Positions 1 through 6,739 of a stretch of 14,550 bases of DNA are shown in pieces. The stretch is from Thermoplasmata archaeon (GTDB lineage: Archaea; Thermoplasmatota; Thermoplasmata; Lutacidiplasmatales; UBA184). The stretch lies in the NCBI GenBank assembly GCA_030043855.1, contig JASHWW010000140.1, forward strand, positions 1 to 14,550, written 5' to 3'. The position numbers were made by a program, and so were the translations under genes. The notes beneath the pieces were generated by a model. The model had not been told where the DNA came from, made no database searches, and saw only the letters and a program-made list of their open reading frames with translations. Each line of letters opens with the position of its first letter. Position 1 is the first letter of the stretch.

Positions 1-383
1 GCGATCGGGGTCGACGTCGCGAGGGTCGCGATGTACTCCGGGTGGGCGTAGACCGCCCGCCGGAACTCCGCGACATCGGCGAAGTTCCGCAGCGCCTGGA
101 TGCCGCCCGATGTCGCGCAGGCTCCGATCGTCACGAGCACCCGCGATTCGGCGCGGATCTCTCGGATCCGGTGTTCGTCTTCGGGCGTGGTGATCGACCC
201 CTCCACGAGGGAGAGGTCGTAGGGGCCGTCGACAACCGCGCTCGAGGCCTCGTGGAAGTTCGCGATCTCCACGTGTTCGGCGACCGTCAACAGCTCGTCC
301 TCGCAGTCGAGCAGCGAAAGCTGACATCCGTCGCACGAGGCGAACTTCCAGACCGCGAGTCGGGGGCGGGGGGGATCGGGCAT
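1..383 (-). CDS. hydD: [NiFe] hydrogenase small subunit, group 3b (sulfhydrogenase delta), partial
   Basis: This is the N-terminal 127 residues of the hydrogenase small subunit; the rest lies beyond the window start. The family carries the iron-sulfur clusters that pass electrons between the NiFe site of the large subunit and the flavin subunit, in the cytoplasm. The reading (ATG at 383) begins with a short basic stretch and no twin-arginine signal, then FASCDGCQLSLLD with the proximal-cluster cysteines C17 and C20, and later IGACATSGG with C89, all typical of soluble group 3 small subunits. It starts 5 bases after the hydG stop, so it is the fourth gene of the operon. The large subunit gene hydA is expected next but is not visible. 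The family call is sure; group 3b rests on the neighbouring hydB and hydG. Confidence 0.95.
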   Translation of the reverse strand, partial: MPDPPRPRLAVWKFASCDGCQLSLLDCEDELLTVAEHVEIANFHEASSAVVDGPYDLSLVEGSITTPEDEHRIREIRAESRVLVTIGACATSGGIQALRNFADVAEFRRAVYAHPEYIATLATSTPI

Positions 384-388
384 CGCGC

Positions 389-1246
389 TCACAGCTCCCG
401 AACGCCGAGACGGGGGGCGAGTTCGCCGTACGAGAGCACCGGGCCGTCCCGGCAGACGAACGACGGGCCGAACTGACAGTGGCCGCACAGGCCGATGGCG
501 CACTTCATGTTCCGCTCCATCGAGACCCAGACGGACTCCGCGGGCACGCCCCGGCCAACCAGCGCCTGGGCCGTGAACTTCATCATGATCTCCGGTCCGC
601 AGACGAACGCCACGGTCCGTTCGGGGTCGAAGCGCGCGTCGGGGAGACGGGTCGTGACGACGCCGACGTCGCCGTACCAGTCGCGGCCGGCGGCGTCCAC
701 CGTCACCTGCAGGCGGAGGTCCGCGCGCCGCCGCCACTCCTGGAGCTCGGCGTAGTAGACGAGGTCCTTCGGGGTACGCGCGCCGTAGACGATCTCCAGA
801 CGCCCGTACGCGTCCCGGTCGCGCAGGATCTCCCGGAGGGCCGGGCGCAGCGGAGGCAGTCCCAGACCCCCGGCTACGATCACGACGTCCTTCCCGCGGG
901 CCGCCTCCATCGGCCAGCCATGGCCATACGGACCGCGCACGCCGAGGAGGTCGCCGGGCGTCAGTCGGGTGAGCGCGTGCGTGATCCGGCCCGCGTCGCG
1001 CACCGTGTGGTAGAGGACCCCGTCCGTCTCGTCGCTCACGCCGATCGGAGATTCCCCGATCCCGAACGCGTAGAGCATCACGAATTGGCCGGGTCGCGTC
1101 GGGCCGATCCGTCGGCTGCCCCGCGGGACCACCGCGACGGTCGCGGTGTCCGGGGTCTCCCGGACGACCGACCGCACCTGGTACGGGAGCGGGGCCAGCG
1201 GAACGTCCGAGGCCCCGCCCGGCGACCCGGTTCGATCACCGAGCAT
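389..1246 (-). CDS. hydG: Group 3b hydrogenase FAD/NAD(P)-binding subunit (sulfhydrogenase gamma)
   Basis: This 285-residue flavoprotein of the ferredoxin-NADP reductase/dihydroorotate dehydrogenase electron-transfer family moves electrons between NAD(P)H and the hydrogenase iron-sulfur chain. An FAD-binding barrel comes first, with RPGQFVML at 51-58 and ESPIGVS at 65-71. The nucleotide-binding half follows, with GPYGHGWP at 105-112, VAGGLGLPPLRP near 124-135 and CGPEIMM at 216-222. A C-terminal [2Fe-2S] motif has cysteines 249, 254, 257 and 265. A longer reading from 1408 exists, but ATG 1246 fits the family length and overlaps the upstream gene by 11 bases, as expected for translational coupling. 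AsrB of anaerobic sulfite reductase is related; the small-subunit gene next door decides for hydrogenase. Confidence 0.95.
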   Translation of the reverse strand: MLGDRTGSPGGASDVPLAPLPYQVRSVVRETPDTATVAVVPRGSRRIGPTRPGQFVMLYAFGIGESPIGVSDETDGVLYHTVRDAGRITHALTRLTPGDLLGVRGPYGHGWPMEAARGKDVVIVAGGLGLPPLRPALREILRDRDAYGRLEIVYGARTPKDLVYYAELQEWRRRADLRLQVTVDAAGRDWYGDVGVVTTRLPDARFDPERTVAFVCGPEIMMKFTAQALVGRGVPAESVWVSMERNMKCAIGLCGHCQFGPSFVCRDGPVLSYGELAPRLGVREL

Positions 1247-1703
1247 GCAGGTCCACCAACTGTACCCGGGTGTTCTCGAGACGCTCGGCGAGGACGGGGA
1301 CGAACCGCCGAAGGAACTCGAATCCCCAGGCCGGATGGGCGGCCAGCGCCGGTCGGAGACGGTCGCCGCGCAGGGCGAGCACGTGCGTCTCCTTGACGGC
1401 GCGCGCATCGAATCGCCACCGGTGCGGTGGCAGGAGCCACGACCATCCCAGGACCTCGCCGGGCCCGATCGTCTGCACGGTCAACGTTGGCCGATCGGGG
1501 GCCCCGACCTCGAGCGCGATCTTCCCGGCCACGACGAGTACGAACGTCTCGGCCGGCGTTCCCTCCCGCGCGACGAGCGTCCCCGGCCCGAAGGTCCGCG
1601 GTTCGGCGCCCACGGCCGCCTCGCGCACGAACGCCGGGTCGAGGCCCGCGAAGAACGGATGCCGTCCGATCGCCTCTCGAACCTCCTCGGAGATCTCGCT
1701 CAT
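1236..1703 (-). CDS. Cyclic-nucleotide-binding-domain protein in the hydrogenase operon
   Basis: This 155-residue protein is a stand-alone CAP/CRP-type effector domain. The jelly-roll fold is indicated by HPFFAGLDPAFV at 15-26, PGTLVAREGTPAETFVLVVAGKIAL at roughly 40-64 and the phosphate-cassette region at 82-101. No DNA-binding helix-turn-helix follows; the protein ends after the C helix (FEFLRRFVPVLAERLENTRVQLVDL). The binding cassette is unusual: GWSW replaces the G-E-L element of CAP and an R-W-R-F sequence replaces R-S-A, so the CAP glutamate and serine contacts to cAMP are missing. Its start overlaps the hydB stop (ATGA) and its end overlaps hydG, which puts it firmly in the operon. A role as a regulatory or assembly partner of the hydrogenase is inference. 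The fold is clear; the ligand is unknown. Confidence 0.85.
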   Translation of the reverse strand: MSEISEEVREAIGRHPFFAGLDPAFVREAAVGAEPRTFGPGTLVAREGTPAETFVLVVAGKIALEVGAPDRPTLTVQTIGPGEVLGWSWLLPPHRWRFDARAVKETHVLALRGDRLRPALAAHPAWGFEFLRRFVPVLAERLENTRVQLVDLHAR

Positions 1704-2863
1704 CGACCCCTCGCTTCGACGCCCGAGCTCCGGGGAGCGGCTCGGATCGCGGCGACCTCCTCCGTGAGGTCAATCCCGACGGGGCACCAGGAGATGCATC
1801 GGCCGCACCCGACGCAGCCGGAGGTTCCGAACTGGTCGTGCCATGTCCCGAGCTTGTGCGTCAACCACTGGCGGTAACGAGAGAGCCCGCTCTTCCGGAC
1901 GCTCGCGCCGTGCAGCTCGGTGAACCCGAGATTGAAGCAGGAATCCCACCGGCGCCACCGCTCGACCGACCGCACGTCGAGGTCGGGAACCTCTTCCTGC
2001 GTGCTGCAGAAGCACGTGGGGCAGACCAGCGTGCAGTTGGTGCAGGAGAGGCAGCGGTTGGCGACGATCTCCCACCGCGGGTGGTCCAAGTTCTCGGCCA
2101 TCAGGTCGCGGAGCCCGGTCGGGTCCATGCGACGGACCATCGACCCCGCCGTGCGTTCGACGGTCTCGCGGGCCAACCGATCGTCGTCCGGACCCGCGGG
2201 CGAGAGGGACTCCGCGAAACGGTCCACCACCTCCGCGCCCGCCGGGGAGCCGACCTCGACCAGGAATCGATGCGGTCCCGGGAGCAGGATCTCCGTGAGG
2301 ATCAGGTCCGCCCCGCCGGTGACCGCGGGTCCCGTGCCCATCGAGGTGCAGAAGCAGGTCCGAGCCGCCTGACCGCACTGGACGGCGACGCGGAGGATCC
2401 GGCTGCGTCGGGCCCGGTAGGTGGGGTCGGCCACGGCCCCCTTCAGGAACACGGTATCGGTGACGTCGAGGGCGGCGAGTTCGCAGGCCCGCATGCCGAA
2501 GAAGGCCCACCGCGTCGTGTCGGTCGGTTCGGGCGTGACCGTAAACGAGCCCTCCTTCCGCTCGGCGGTCCAGAGCCGCTCGTGCGGCGGAAAGAGGAAT
2601 CGCTTCCACGAAGTCGGTCCGAGGTTGTACCCGAAGACCGCCGCATCGTCCCGCCGCACGAGACGGTACGTTCCGCCGTCCTGTCGGTCGGTCCATCCGA
2701 TCGGGAGGTCCTCGACCCGCTCGACCGGCCCGTAGACGATCGCCCCGTCGCGAACGGTCGGCGCGACAATGGCGTACCCCGCGGCCCGGATCGCCGCGAA
2801 CAGCGCGGGAAGGTTCGGTCGGGAGAGCGTGCTCCGGTCGCCCACCGCCGCGCCGTTCGCCAT
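1700..2863 (-). CDS. hydB: Group 3b hydrogenase 4Fe-4S dicluster subunit (sulfhydrogenase beta / AsrA-like)
   Basis: This 387-residue iron-sulfur protein is the first gene of the hydrogenase operon. Two ferredoxin-type motifs lie in the C-terminal half: CLSCTNCTLVCP at 271-282, followed by TCFC, and CVGCGRCISWCP at 350-361. The N-terminal half has the AsrA/HydB family features, including a GPTSWKRFLFPPHE segment near 82-95 and FFGMRACELAALD at 121-133. In this family the subunit carries electrons between the flavin subunit and other redox partners of the cytoplasmic enzyme. ATG 2863 is the first codon after a long AT-rich promoter region. It could be an anaerobic sulfite reductase subunit A, but the small-subunit gene downstream argues for hydrogenase. 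The stop overlaps the next gene by 4 bases. Confidence 0.93.
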   Translation of the reverse strand: MANGAAVGDRSTLSRPNLPALFAAIRAAGYAIVAPTVRDGAIVYGPVERVEDLPIGWTDRQDGGTYRLVRRDDAAVFGYNLGPTSWKRFLFPPHERLWTAERKEGSFTVTPEPTDTTRWAFFGMRACELAALDVTDTVFLKGAVADPTYRARRSRILRVAVQCGQAARTCFCTSMGTGPAVTGGADLILTEILLPGPHRFLVEVGSPAGAEVVDRFAESLSPAGPDDDRLARETVERTAGSMVRRMDPTGLRDLMAENLDHPRWEIVANRCLSCTNCTLVCPTCFCSTQEEVPDLDVRSVERWRRWDSCFNLGFTELHGASVRKSGLSRYRQWLTHKLGTWHDQFGTSGCVGCGRCISWCPVGIDLTEEVAAIRAAPRSSGVEARGR

Positions 2864-2935
2864 CTTCCGGGTCGCCTCCCGTTCGGACGGAACCCGAAGG
2901 GGGCTATCTGCCGTTCCGCAATTCGGTCCTACGTT

Positions 2936-2952
2936 ATTCTTTTATAGTATTG
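2936..2952. promoter_or_regulatory. Shared divergent TATA region for hydB and hsp20
   Basis: An AT-rich island in GC-rich DNA contains CTTTTATAG at 2939-2947, which reads CTATAAAAG on the minus strand. For hsp20 it predicts transcription starting near 2969, a leader of about 20 bases. For hydB it predicts a start near 2917, a leader of about 54 bases. The spacing is read from the sequence; the use in both directions is inference. Confidence 0.6.
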
Positions 2953-2976
2953 CAAACTTACTTTTGATGTAATCTC

Positions 2977-2983
2977 GAGGTGA
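2977..2983 (+). promoter_or_regulatory. Shine-Dalgarno site of hsp20
   Basis: GAGGTGA lies 5 bases before ATG 2989 and is a full-strength archaeal ribosome binding site. It decides the start: the in-frame GTG at 2980 lies inside the site and is not used. Confidence 0.8.
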
Positions 2984-2988
2984 ACTCG

Positions 2989-3474
2989 ATGAGCACGGAG
3001 ATCCAAACGCCCGAGAGCGAGACCGACGCGTGGACCGACTTCGACCAGGCGTTCGACGCGCTGCGCCAGCGGTTCCTGACCGCCTGGGGCGTGGCTCCGG
3101 TCGACGCGGCCGCCCCGACGGGATCGTCGGCGACGCCCGTCGTCCGCGCGGCCCGCACCGACGTCCAGGACCTGGGCGCGTCCTACCGGATCGTCGCCGA
3201 GGTCCCCGGCGTCCCGAAGGAGAAGATCGACATCCGCGTCCGCGGCACCGAGGTCGAGATCGTGGGCGAGTCGGCCACCGCGTCCGAGTCGGCGAATCCG
3301 GAGTACGTGTACCGGGAGCGCCGCTCCACCGCGTTCCGGCGGAGCCTCGAGCTCCCCGAACCGGTCGTCGCGGCCGAGGCGAAGGCGAAGGTGGAGAACG
3401 GGCTGCTCGAGCTCGACTTGCCGAAGCAGCACCCCACGCCCTCGCCCGCCGAGGTCCGGGTCGCGGTCCAGTAG
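2989..3474 (+). CDS. hsp20: Hsp20 / alpha-crystallin small heat-shock protein
   Basis: This 161-residue protein is an ATP-independent holdase chaperone that keeps unfolded cytoplasmic proteins soluble in large oligomers. A polar, alanine-rich N-terminal arm (1-53) precedes the alpha-crystallin domain (about 54-146). The domain includes YRIVAEVPGVPKEKIDIRV near 66-84, YVYRERRSTAFRRSLELP at 106-123 and the conserved A-x-V-E-N-G-L-L element near 133-140. The tail ends EVRVAVQ, which contains an IxI-like VRV motif used by the family for oligomer contacts. It is a single-gene unit, divergent from the hydrogenase operon and convergent with pyruvate kinase. The strong Shine-Dalgarno site and nearby TATA box fit high expression. 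The family call is secure. Confidence 0.95.
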   Translation: MSTEIQTPESETDAWTDFDQAFDALRQRFLTAWGVAPVDAAAPTGSSATPVVRAARTDVQDLGASYRIVAEVPGVPKEKIDIRVRGTEVEIVGESATASESANPEYVYRERRSTAFRRSLELPEPVVAAEAKAKVENGLLELDLPKQHPTPSPAEVRVAVQ

Positions 3475-3506
3475 GACCGCCGCGCCCGGGCCCCACCGTT
3501 TCCCCT

Positions 3507-3531
3507 CGGGCCGGACCGCGGGTCCGGCCCG
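3507..3531. terminator. Perfect hairpin between convergent hsp20 and pyruvate kinase genes
   Basis: CGGGCCGGACC (3507-3517) and GGTCCGGCCCG (3521-3531) form a perfect 11-base-pair inverted repeat with a GCG loop. It fills most of the 59-base convergent gap and would fold in both transcripts. No good T-tract follows on either side, so classic archaeal intrinsic termination is not obvious. A role in separating the two transcripts or protecting their 3' ends is inference. Confidence 0.55.
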
Positions 3532-3533
3532 CC

Positions 3534-4598
3534 CTACAACGACTCCCGGGGGTTCCGGTCGATCGTCCGTTCCGAGAGGGGATGATCGCCGAGCAGGTCC
3601 TCGATCCGGTACCCCTCGACCGACGCCTCGTACTCGCGGAGCAGCGACACCACCATCTTCGCCGCCTCGACCGGATGCGCCCCGATCGCCGTCTCCGCGG
3701 CGAGGACGAGTCCGTCGGCGCCGTCGAGCAGCGTGTTCATGACGTCGTTCACTTCCGCGCGCGTCGGGGTCCGGCGCGTCACCATCGATTCGAGGAGGTT
3801 CGTCGCCACGTAGACCGGGATCCCGAGCGCGTTCGCCTTCCGGACGATCGCCTTCTGGAGCAGCGGGATCGCCTCGAGCCGGACCTCCCGCGAGAGGTCG
3901 CCGCGGTCGATGATGACCGCGTCCGCCGCCTGCGCGATCTTCCCGAGGTTCCGGACCCCCTTCCGGCTCTCGATCTTCGCCATGATCGTGCTCCGCGGCC
4001 CGACCATCTCGCGGAGCTGATTGACGGACGCCGGGTGCTCGCAGAACGACAGCGCGAACTGCGAGATCTCGTGCGCGACCGCCGACCGGATCGCGAGCAG
4101 GTCCTTTTCGGAGAACGCGGGGAGCGCCGGCGAGGGATAGGCGGTCACCGCCTTCCGCGTGCCGACCTCGCCGCCGGTGACCACGGTCGCCTCCGCGGCG
4201 CCGGCCCGCAGCCGGTCGATCCGCAGCACGACCGAATCGAAGTCGATGCTCACCCGCGTGTCCGGCGCCAGCCGTCCGATCGCGTCGGGCGGGGAGAGCG
4301 GCAACGTCGCGGCGGTCCCGACCACGGCGTCGGGGACGAGGCGGACGCGGCTGCCGGCGACGACCGTCGTCCCCGGCCGCACCCGGCCGGTCCGCATCTG
4401 CGGGCCCTCGGTGTCGAGGCAGATCGGGACGTCGGTCGCGCTCTGGATGAGGCGGATCTCCCGCTCGAGCGCGGGAAGCTCCGTGTGGGACATGTTGATG
4501 CGGAAACTGGTGACCCCGACCTCGGAGAGCTGTCGGATGACGCGACGGTCGAGCGAGCTGGGTCCGAGGGTGCAGAGGAGGGCCTTGCGGATCGGCAC
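3534..4598 (-). CDS. pyk: Pyruvate kinase family protein, short form without C-terminal domain
   Basis: This 354-residue protein resembles pyruvate kinase, which makes pyruvate and ATP from phosphoenolpyruvate and ADP at the end of glycolysis. The barrel is present: KALLCTLGPSS (5-15), FRINMSHTE (32-40), AKIES with K208 and E210, DRGDLSRE (231-238), VATNLLESM (264-272) and TPTRAEVNDV (277-286). The lid (B) domain lies at about 72-152. Most pyruvate kinases are about 450-590 residues with a C-terminal regulatory domain; here the protein stops soon after the barrel. The active-site DTKGPEIR element reads DTEGPQMR (62-69), so a conserved lysine is glutamate. The start is a GTG, with almost no leader after a TATA box. 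Catalytic activity is likely but not certain. Confidence 0.82.
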   Translation of the reverse strand: MPIRKALLCTLGPSSLDRRVIRQLSEVGVTSFRINMSHTELPALEREIRLIQSATDVPICLDTEGPQMRTGRVRPGTTVVAGSRVRLVPDAVVGTAATLPLSPPDAIGRLAPDTRVSIDFDSVVLRIDRLRAGAAEATVVTGGEVGTRKAVTAYPSPALPAFSEKDLLAIRSAVAHEISQFALSFCEHPASVNQLREMVGPRSTIMAKIESRKGVRNLGKIAQAADAVIIDRGDLSREVRLEAIPLLQKAIVRKANALGIPVYVATNLLESMVTRRTPTRAEVNDVMNTLLDGADGLVLAAETAIGAHPVEAAKMVVSLLREYEASVEGYRIEDLLGDHPLSERTIDRNPRESL

Positions 4599-4628
4599 GG
4601 GATCGGAGCCGTGCGACTCCTCTTGGCG

Positions 4629-4635
4629 TATTTAA
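4629..4635 (-). promoter_or_regulatory. TATA box of the pyruvate kinase gene
   Basis: The minus strand reads TTAAATA here, about 34 bases before the GTG at 4598. This predicts a leader of roughly 8 bases or fewer and agrees with the lack of a clear Shine-Dalgarno site. A second AT-rich patch (CATAAACC near 4651) lies upstream with no clear job. The rest of 4599-4739 is GC-rich with no gene seen. Confidence 0.55.
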
Positions 4636-4739
4636 CCTGACGGCGAAATCTCATAAACCCGGCGGGGCCGGACCGTCGCGCGCCGTCGCGGAGTGCCCGG
4701 GACTCGTCGCGGGACCGGCCGCGAGGGTTCGGACGGCGG

Positions 4740-5033
4740 TTAGCCGAACCCGGGGATCGACTTCCCGTCGCGGCCGCCCCCGGGGCGGAGCGGAGGCTTC
4801 CGCAGCTCCTTCGGGGACTCGACCAGCCGCACGAGCGGGGCCGACTGGACGACGTACGTCGGAAGACCGGTGTTGGGGTCGTTCCCGGCCCGGAGGATGT
4901 TCATCAGCTCGAGGCGGACCTCGATCACCGAGCCGTCCTTCAGCTTGAGGCGGTACCGCCCGTCGCCGTCGAGGACCTGGTAGTCGACGATCTCGGCGTT
5001 CGCGAGGTCCGGGGGCGCGCCGGCGGCGCTCAT
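4740..5033 (-). CDS. Small protein of unknown function coupled to ribosomal protein L11
   Basis: I do not recognise this 97-residue protein. Its ATG at 5033 overlaps the L11 stop (ATGA), so it is the last gene of the ftsZ-secE-spt5-rpl11 operon. Residues about 14-45 are predicted beta-rich and charged (IVDYQVLDGDGRYRLKLKDG, then VIEVRLELMNILRAG). A second strand-like segment runs LPTYVVQSAPLVRLVES, and the tail is basic, proline- and glycine-rich (KPPLRPGGGRDGKSIPGFG). There is no cysteine, no signal peptide and no membrane segment. A small beta-barrel binding RNA or protein in the translation or transcription machinery would fit the place and composition, but this is inference. Overlap with L11 and codon use like its neighbours make it a real gene. 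Confidence 0.8.
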   Translation of the reverse strand: MSAAGAPPDLANAEIVDYQVLDGDGRYRLKLKDGSVIEVRLELMNILRAGNDPNTGLPTYVVQSAPLVRLVESPKELRKPPLRPGGGRDGKSIPGFG

Positions 5034-5500
5034 CCGCCCGCGCTCCGCGCCCCGACGCGCGCCTTCAGCAGGGCCCGCGGGTCCTGCGCGTCGACGGTGA
5101 GGCCGAGCGAGACGCAGGTGCCGATCACCTGGTTCATCCGCTCCTCGACGGTTCGGCCGAACAGGTCGTCCCCCTTCGCGTCCGCGATCCGGCGGACGGC
5201 GTCGAGCGAGACGTCGCCGACGACCTCGGTCTTCGGCTTCCCCGACCCCTTCTCCTTCTTCGCCTCCTTGAGGAGCAGGGCCGCCACCGGCGGCCGGCCC
5301 ACGACCAGCGTGAACGCACGCGTGTTCGGGTCGACGCGCACGATGACCGGGACCCGCATCCCGGCGAACTGCTTCGTCTCCTCGTTGATCTTCGTGACGA
5401 CCTGACCGACGTTGACGCCGAGCGGGCCGAGCGCCGACCCGAGCGTGGCGCCGGCGGCCGCTTTGCCGCCCTCGACGAGGATGCTCACCTCAACTGCCAC
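5030..5500 (-). CDS. rpl11: 50S ribosomal protein L11 (uL11)
   Basis: This 156-residue protein is the archaeal L11, which binds the GTPase-associated region of 23S rRNA and supports elongation-factor function. The N-terminal domain is clear: LVEGGKAAAGATLGSALGPL then GVNVGQVVTKINEET, followed by MRVPVIVRVDPNTRAFTLVVG. The C-terminal RNA-binding domain starts near 70 and includes VVGDVSLDAVRRIADAKG and VIGTCVSLGLTVD. The start is GTG 5500, inside the end of spt5 (11-base overlap) with a GGGAGG stretch before it. Canonical archaeal L11 has GPPLGPALGPLGVN; here the first prolines are replaced (GATLGSALGPLGVN), a mild change. Its place after spt5 is usual in archaea. Confidence 0.96.
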   Translation of the reverse strand: MAVEVSILVEGGKAAAGATLGSALGPLGVNVGQVVTKINEETKQFAGMRVPVIVRVDPNTRAFTLVVGRPPVAALLLKEAKKEKGSGKPKTEVVGDVSLDAVRRIADAKGDDLFGRTVEERMNQVIGTCVSLGLTVDAQDPRALLKARVGARSAGG

Positions 5501-6467
5501 TCTTCCCGCCTCCCTTCTCCAGCATGCGGACGTGATCGCCGCGGACCGTGACCGGGATCGGCACGACCGCCTCGATCAGCTCCACGGTGATCTCCTCCTT
5601 CGCCTGGTCGATCTTCTTCACGCGGGCCTTCTCGCCCTTGAACGGCCCGGAGATGAGCTCGACGATCGCGCCCTCCACGAATCCCTCGACCGTGATCTTC
5701 GGGACGAGGAGCGGTTCGACCTCCTTGAGGGTCGTCTCGCCGTCGACGAGGCCCCGCGCCTTGCGGATCCCCTTCAGCATCTCGCGGACGCCCTCGAAGC
5801 TCATCCCCTCGGCGAACACGTAGCCGCGGAGCGACGACGGGACGAGCAGCGCGAAGACGACGTCCGCCTTCTCCTCCGCCCGCGCGAGCAGCGTGTCGGC
5901 GACCTCGCGCTCGTACCCGCGGGACGTCTTGATCGCGAGGACCGCCTGGCGGGCGACGCACGCGAGCGTCAGCTTCGCACCGGCCCCGCCGGCGGCGATC
6001 CGGACCTCGACCCGGTCGCCGTACCGCACCCCGACGGGGGCGGTGATCTCGAAGGTGAGCGGAACGCCGGTGTTGGGGGGCAAGTGGACGGACGCCTTCT
6101 CCTTGCGCGGGAACAGCTCGACCATCGTCTTCTTCCCGGGCGGCAGCCAGCGGACCGGCCACTCGGCCCCCTCGCCGGGATAGGTGGACGTGTACCCGAC
6201 CTCGAGCGTGAGTTCGACCGGCACGGCTTCGGCGGCCTTGCTGGTCAGGACCGCGGAGAGCGTCGTCACGGTGCCCGCCGTGACCTCCCGGCTCGTGTCG
6301 TCGGCCGCCTTCAAGGTGAGCAGCGCATCGACCGACGGCTTCGGAGGGGTCGGGGGGGCGACGGCGACCGGAGCGAGGGGAGCCGCCGGGGTCGGCGCGG
6401 GCTTCGGCGTCGGGGGCGGCGCGCCGGAAAGGAGACCGATCCCGTCGTCGTTGGTGCCGTCCGCCAT
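5490..6467 (-). CDS. spt5: Transcription elongation factor Spt5 (NusG) with an extra N-terminal domain
   Basis: This 325-residue protein contains a complete archaeal Spt5, which binds the RNA polymerase clamp with Spt4 and raises processivity. The NGN domain runs about 174-256 (AVLAIKTSRGYEREVADTLL, then VPSSLRGYVFAEG) and the KOW domain about 259-317 (FVEGAIVELISGPFKGEKARV). Ordinary archaeal Spt5 is only about 145-165 residues. Here some 170 residues precede it: an acidic start, a proline/alanine linker at 16-45, and a beta-rich segment at about 47-172 that reads like an immunoglobulin-type sandwich (GTVTTLSAVLTSKAAEAVPV, VPLTFEITAPVGVRYGDRVE). ATG 6467 is preferred: a longer reading from 6587 would run through the secE gene. 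The spt5 start lies 17 bases after the secE stop. The extension's role is unknown. Confidence 0.93.
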   Translation of the reverse strand: MADGTNDDGIGLLSGAPPPTPKPAPTPAAPLAPVAVAPPTPPKPSVDALLTLKAADDTSREVTAGTVTTLSAVLTSKAAEAVPVELTLEVGYTSTYPGEGAEWPVRWLPPGKKTMVELFPRKEKASVHLPPNTGVPLTFEITAPVGVRYGDRVEVRIAAGGAGAKLTLACVARQAVLAIKTSRGYEREVADTLLARAEEKADVVFALLVPSSLRGYVFAEGMSFEGVREMLKGIRKARGLVDGETTLKEVEPLLVPKITVEGFVEGAIVELISGPFKGEKARVKKIDQAKEEITVELIEAVVPIPVTVRGDHVRMLEKGGGKSGS

Positions 6468-6484
6468 CTCCCGCACTCCCGACG

Positions 6485-6730
6485 TCAGAGTCCCGGCAGG
6501 ACGTTCGTCCAGATCCAGGGTCCGACCTGCGTGAAGAAGATGTACAGCGCGAAGCCGGTCGACCCGATCAGGATCGCGCCCAGCCACGTCACCCCGAGGA
6601 CCTTGACGTACTCCTCGGAGGTCGGCCGCCGGGCCATCCGGAGGATCCGGCCGTACTTGCCGTGCCCGAACGTCCGGAGCCGGCCGTCGAACTGGTCCTG
6701 GACGTGGCGGGCGCGATCGAGGAACGCCAT
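6485..6730 (-). CDS. secE: Protein translocase subunit SecE (Sec61 gamma)
   Basis: This 81-residue protein is the archaeal SecE, which clamps the SecY channel in the cytoplasmic membrane. An amphipathic, basic N-terminal helix (about 1-35) is followed by the conserved RPTSEEYVKV element at 35-44 and one membrane helix at about 46-66 (GVTWLGAILIGSTGFALYIF). A short aromatic tail (TQVGPWIWTNVLPGL) comes after it. The length and single helix match archaeal SecE rather than the three-helix type of some bacteria. It starts 9 bases after the ftsZ stop and precedes spt5, an arrangement conserved in Euryarchaeota. No promoter is seen inside the cluster, so it is probably transcribed from ftsZ. Confidence 0.95.
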   Translation of the reverse strand: MAFLDRARHVQDQFDGRLRTFGHGKYGRILRMARRPTSEEYVKVLGVTWLGAILIGSTGFALYIFFTQVGPWIWTNVLPGL

Positions 6731-6739
6731 GGGGCTACC

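Noticed and set aside
1247..1408. Longer N-terminus for hydG, starting at 1408
   Set aside because: The extra 54 residues have no family similarity and lie wholly within the cyclic-nucleotide-binding-like gene; ATG 1246 fits the family length.
1427..2947. A 506-codon open frame on the plus strand opposite hydB
   Set aside because: It is antisense to a gene with two intact 4Fe-4S motifs; the sequence is low-complexity Arg/Pro/Ala.
3030..4640. A 536-codon open frame on the plus strand over hsp20 and pyk
   Set aside because: It is out of frame with hsp20 and antisense to pyruvate kinase; the composition is Arg/Asp-rich and shows no family motif.
4660..4735. GC-rich repeated CCGTCGCG/CGTCGCGG words upstream of pyk as a regulatory repeat
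   Set aside because: The words are short, irregular and expected by chance at this base composition.
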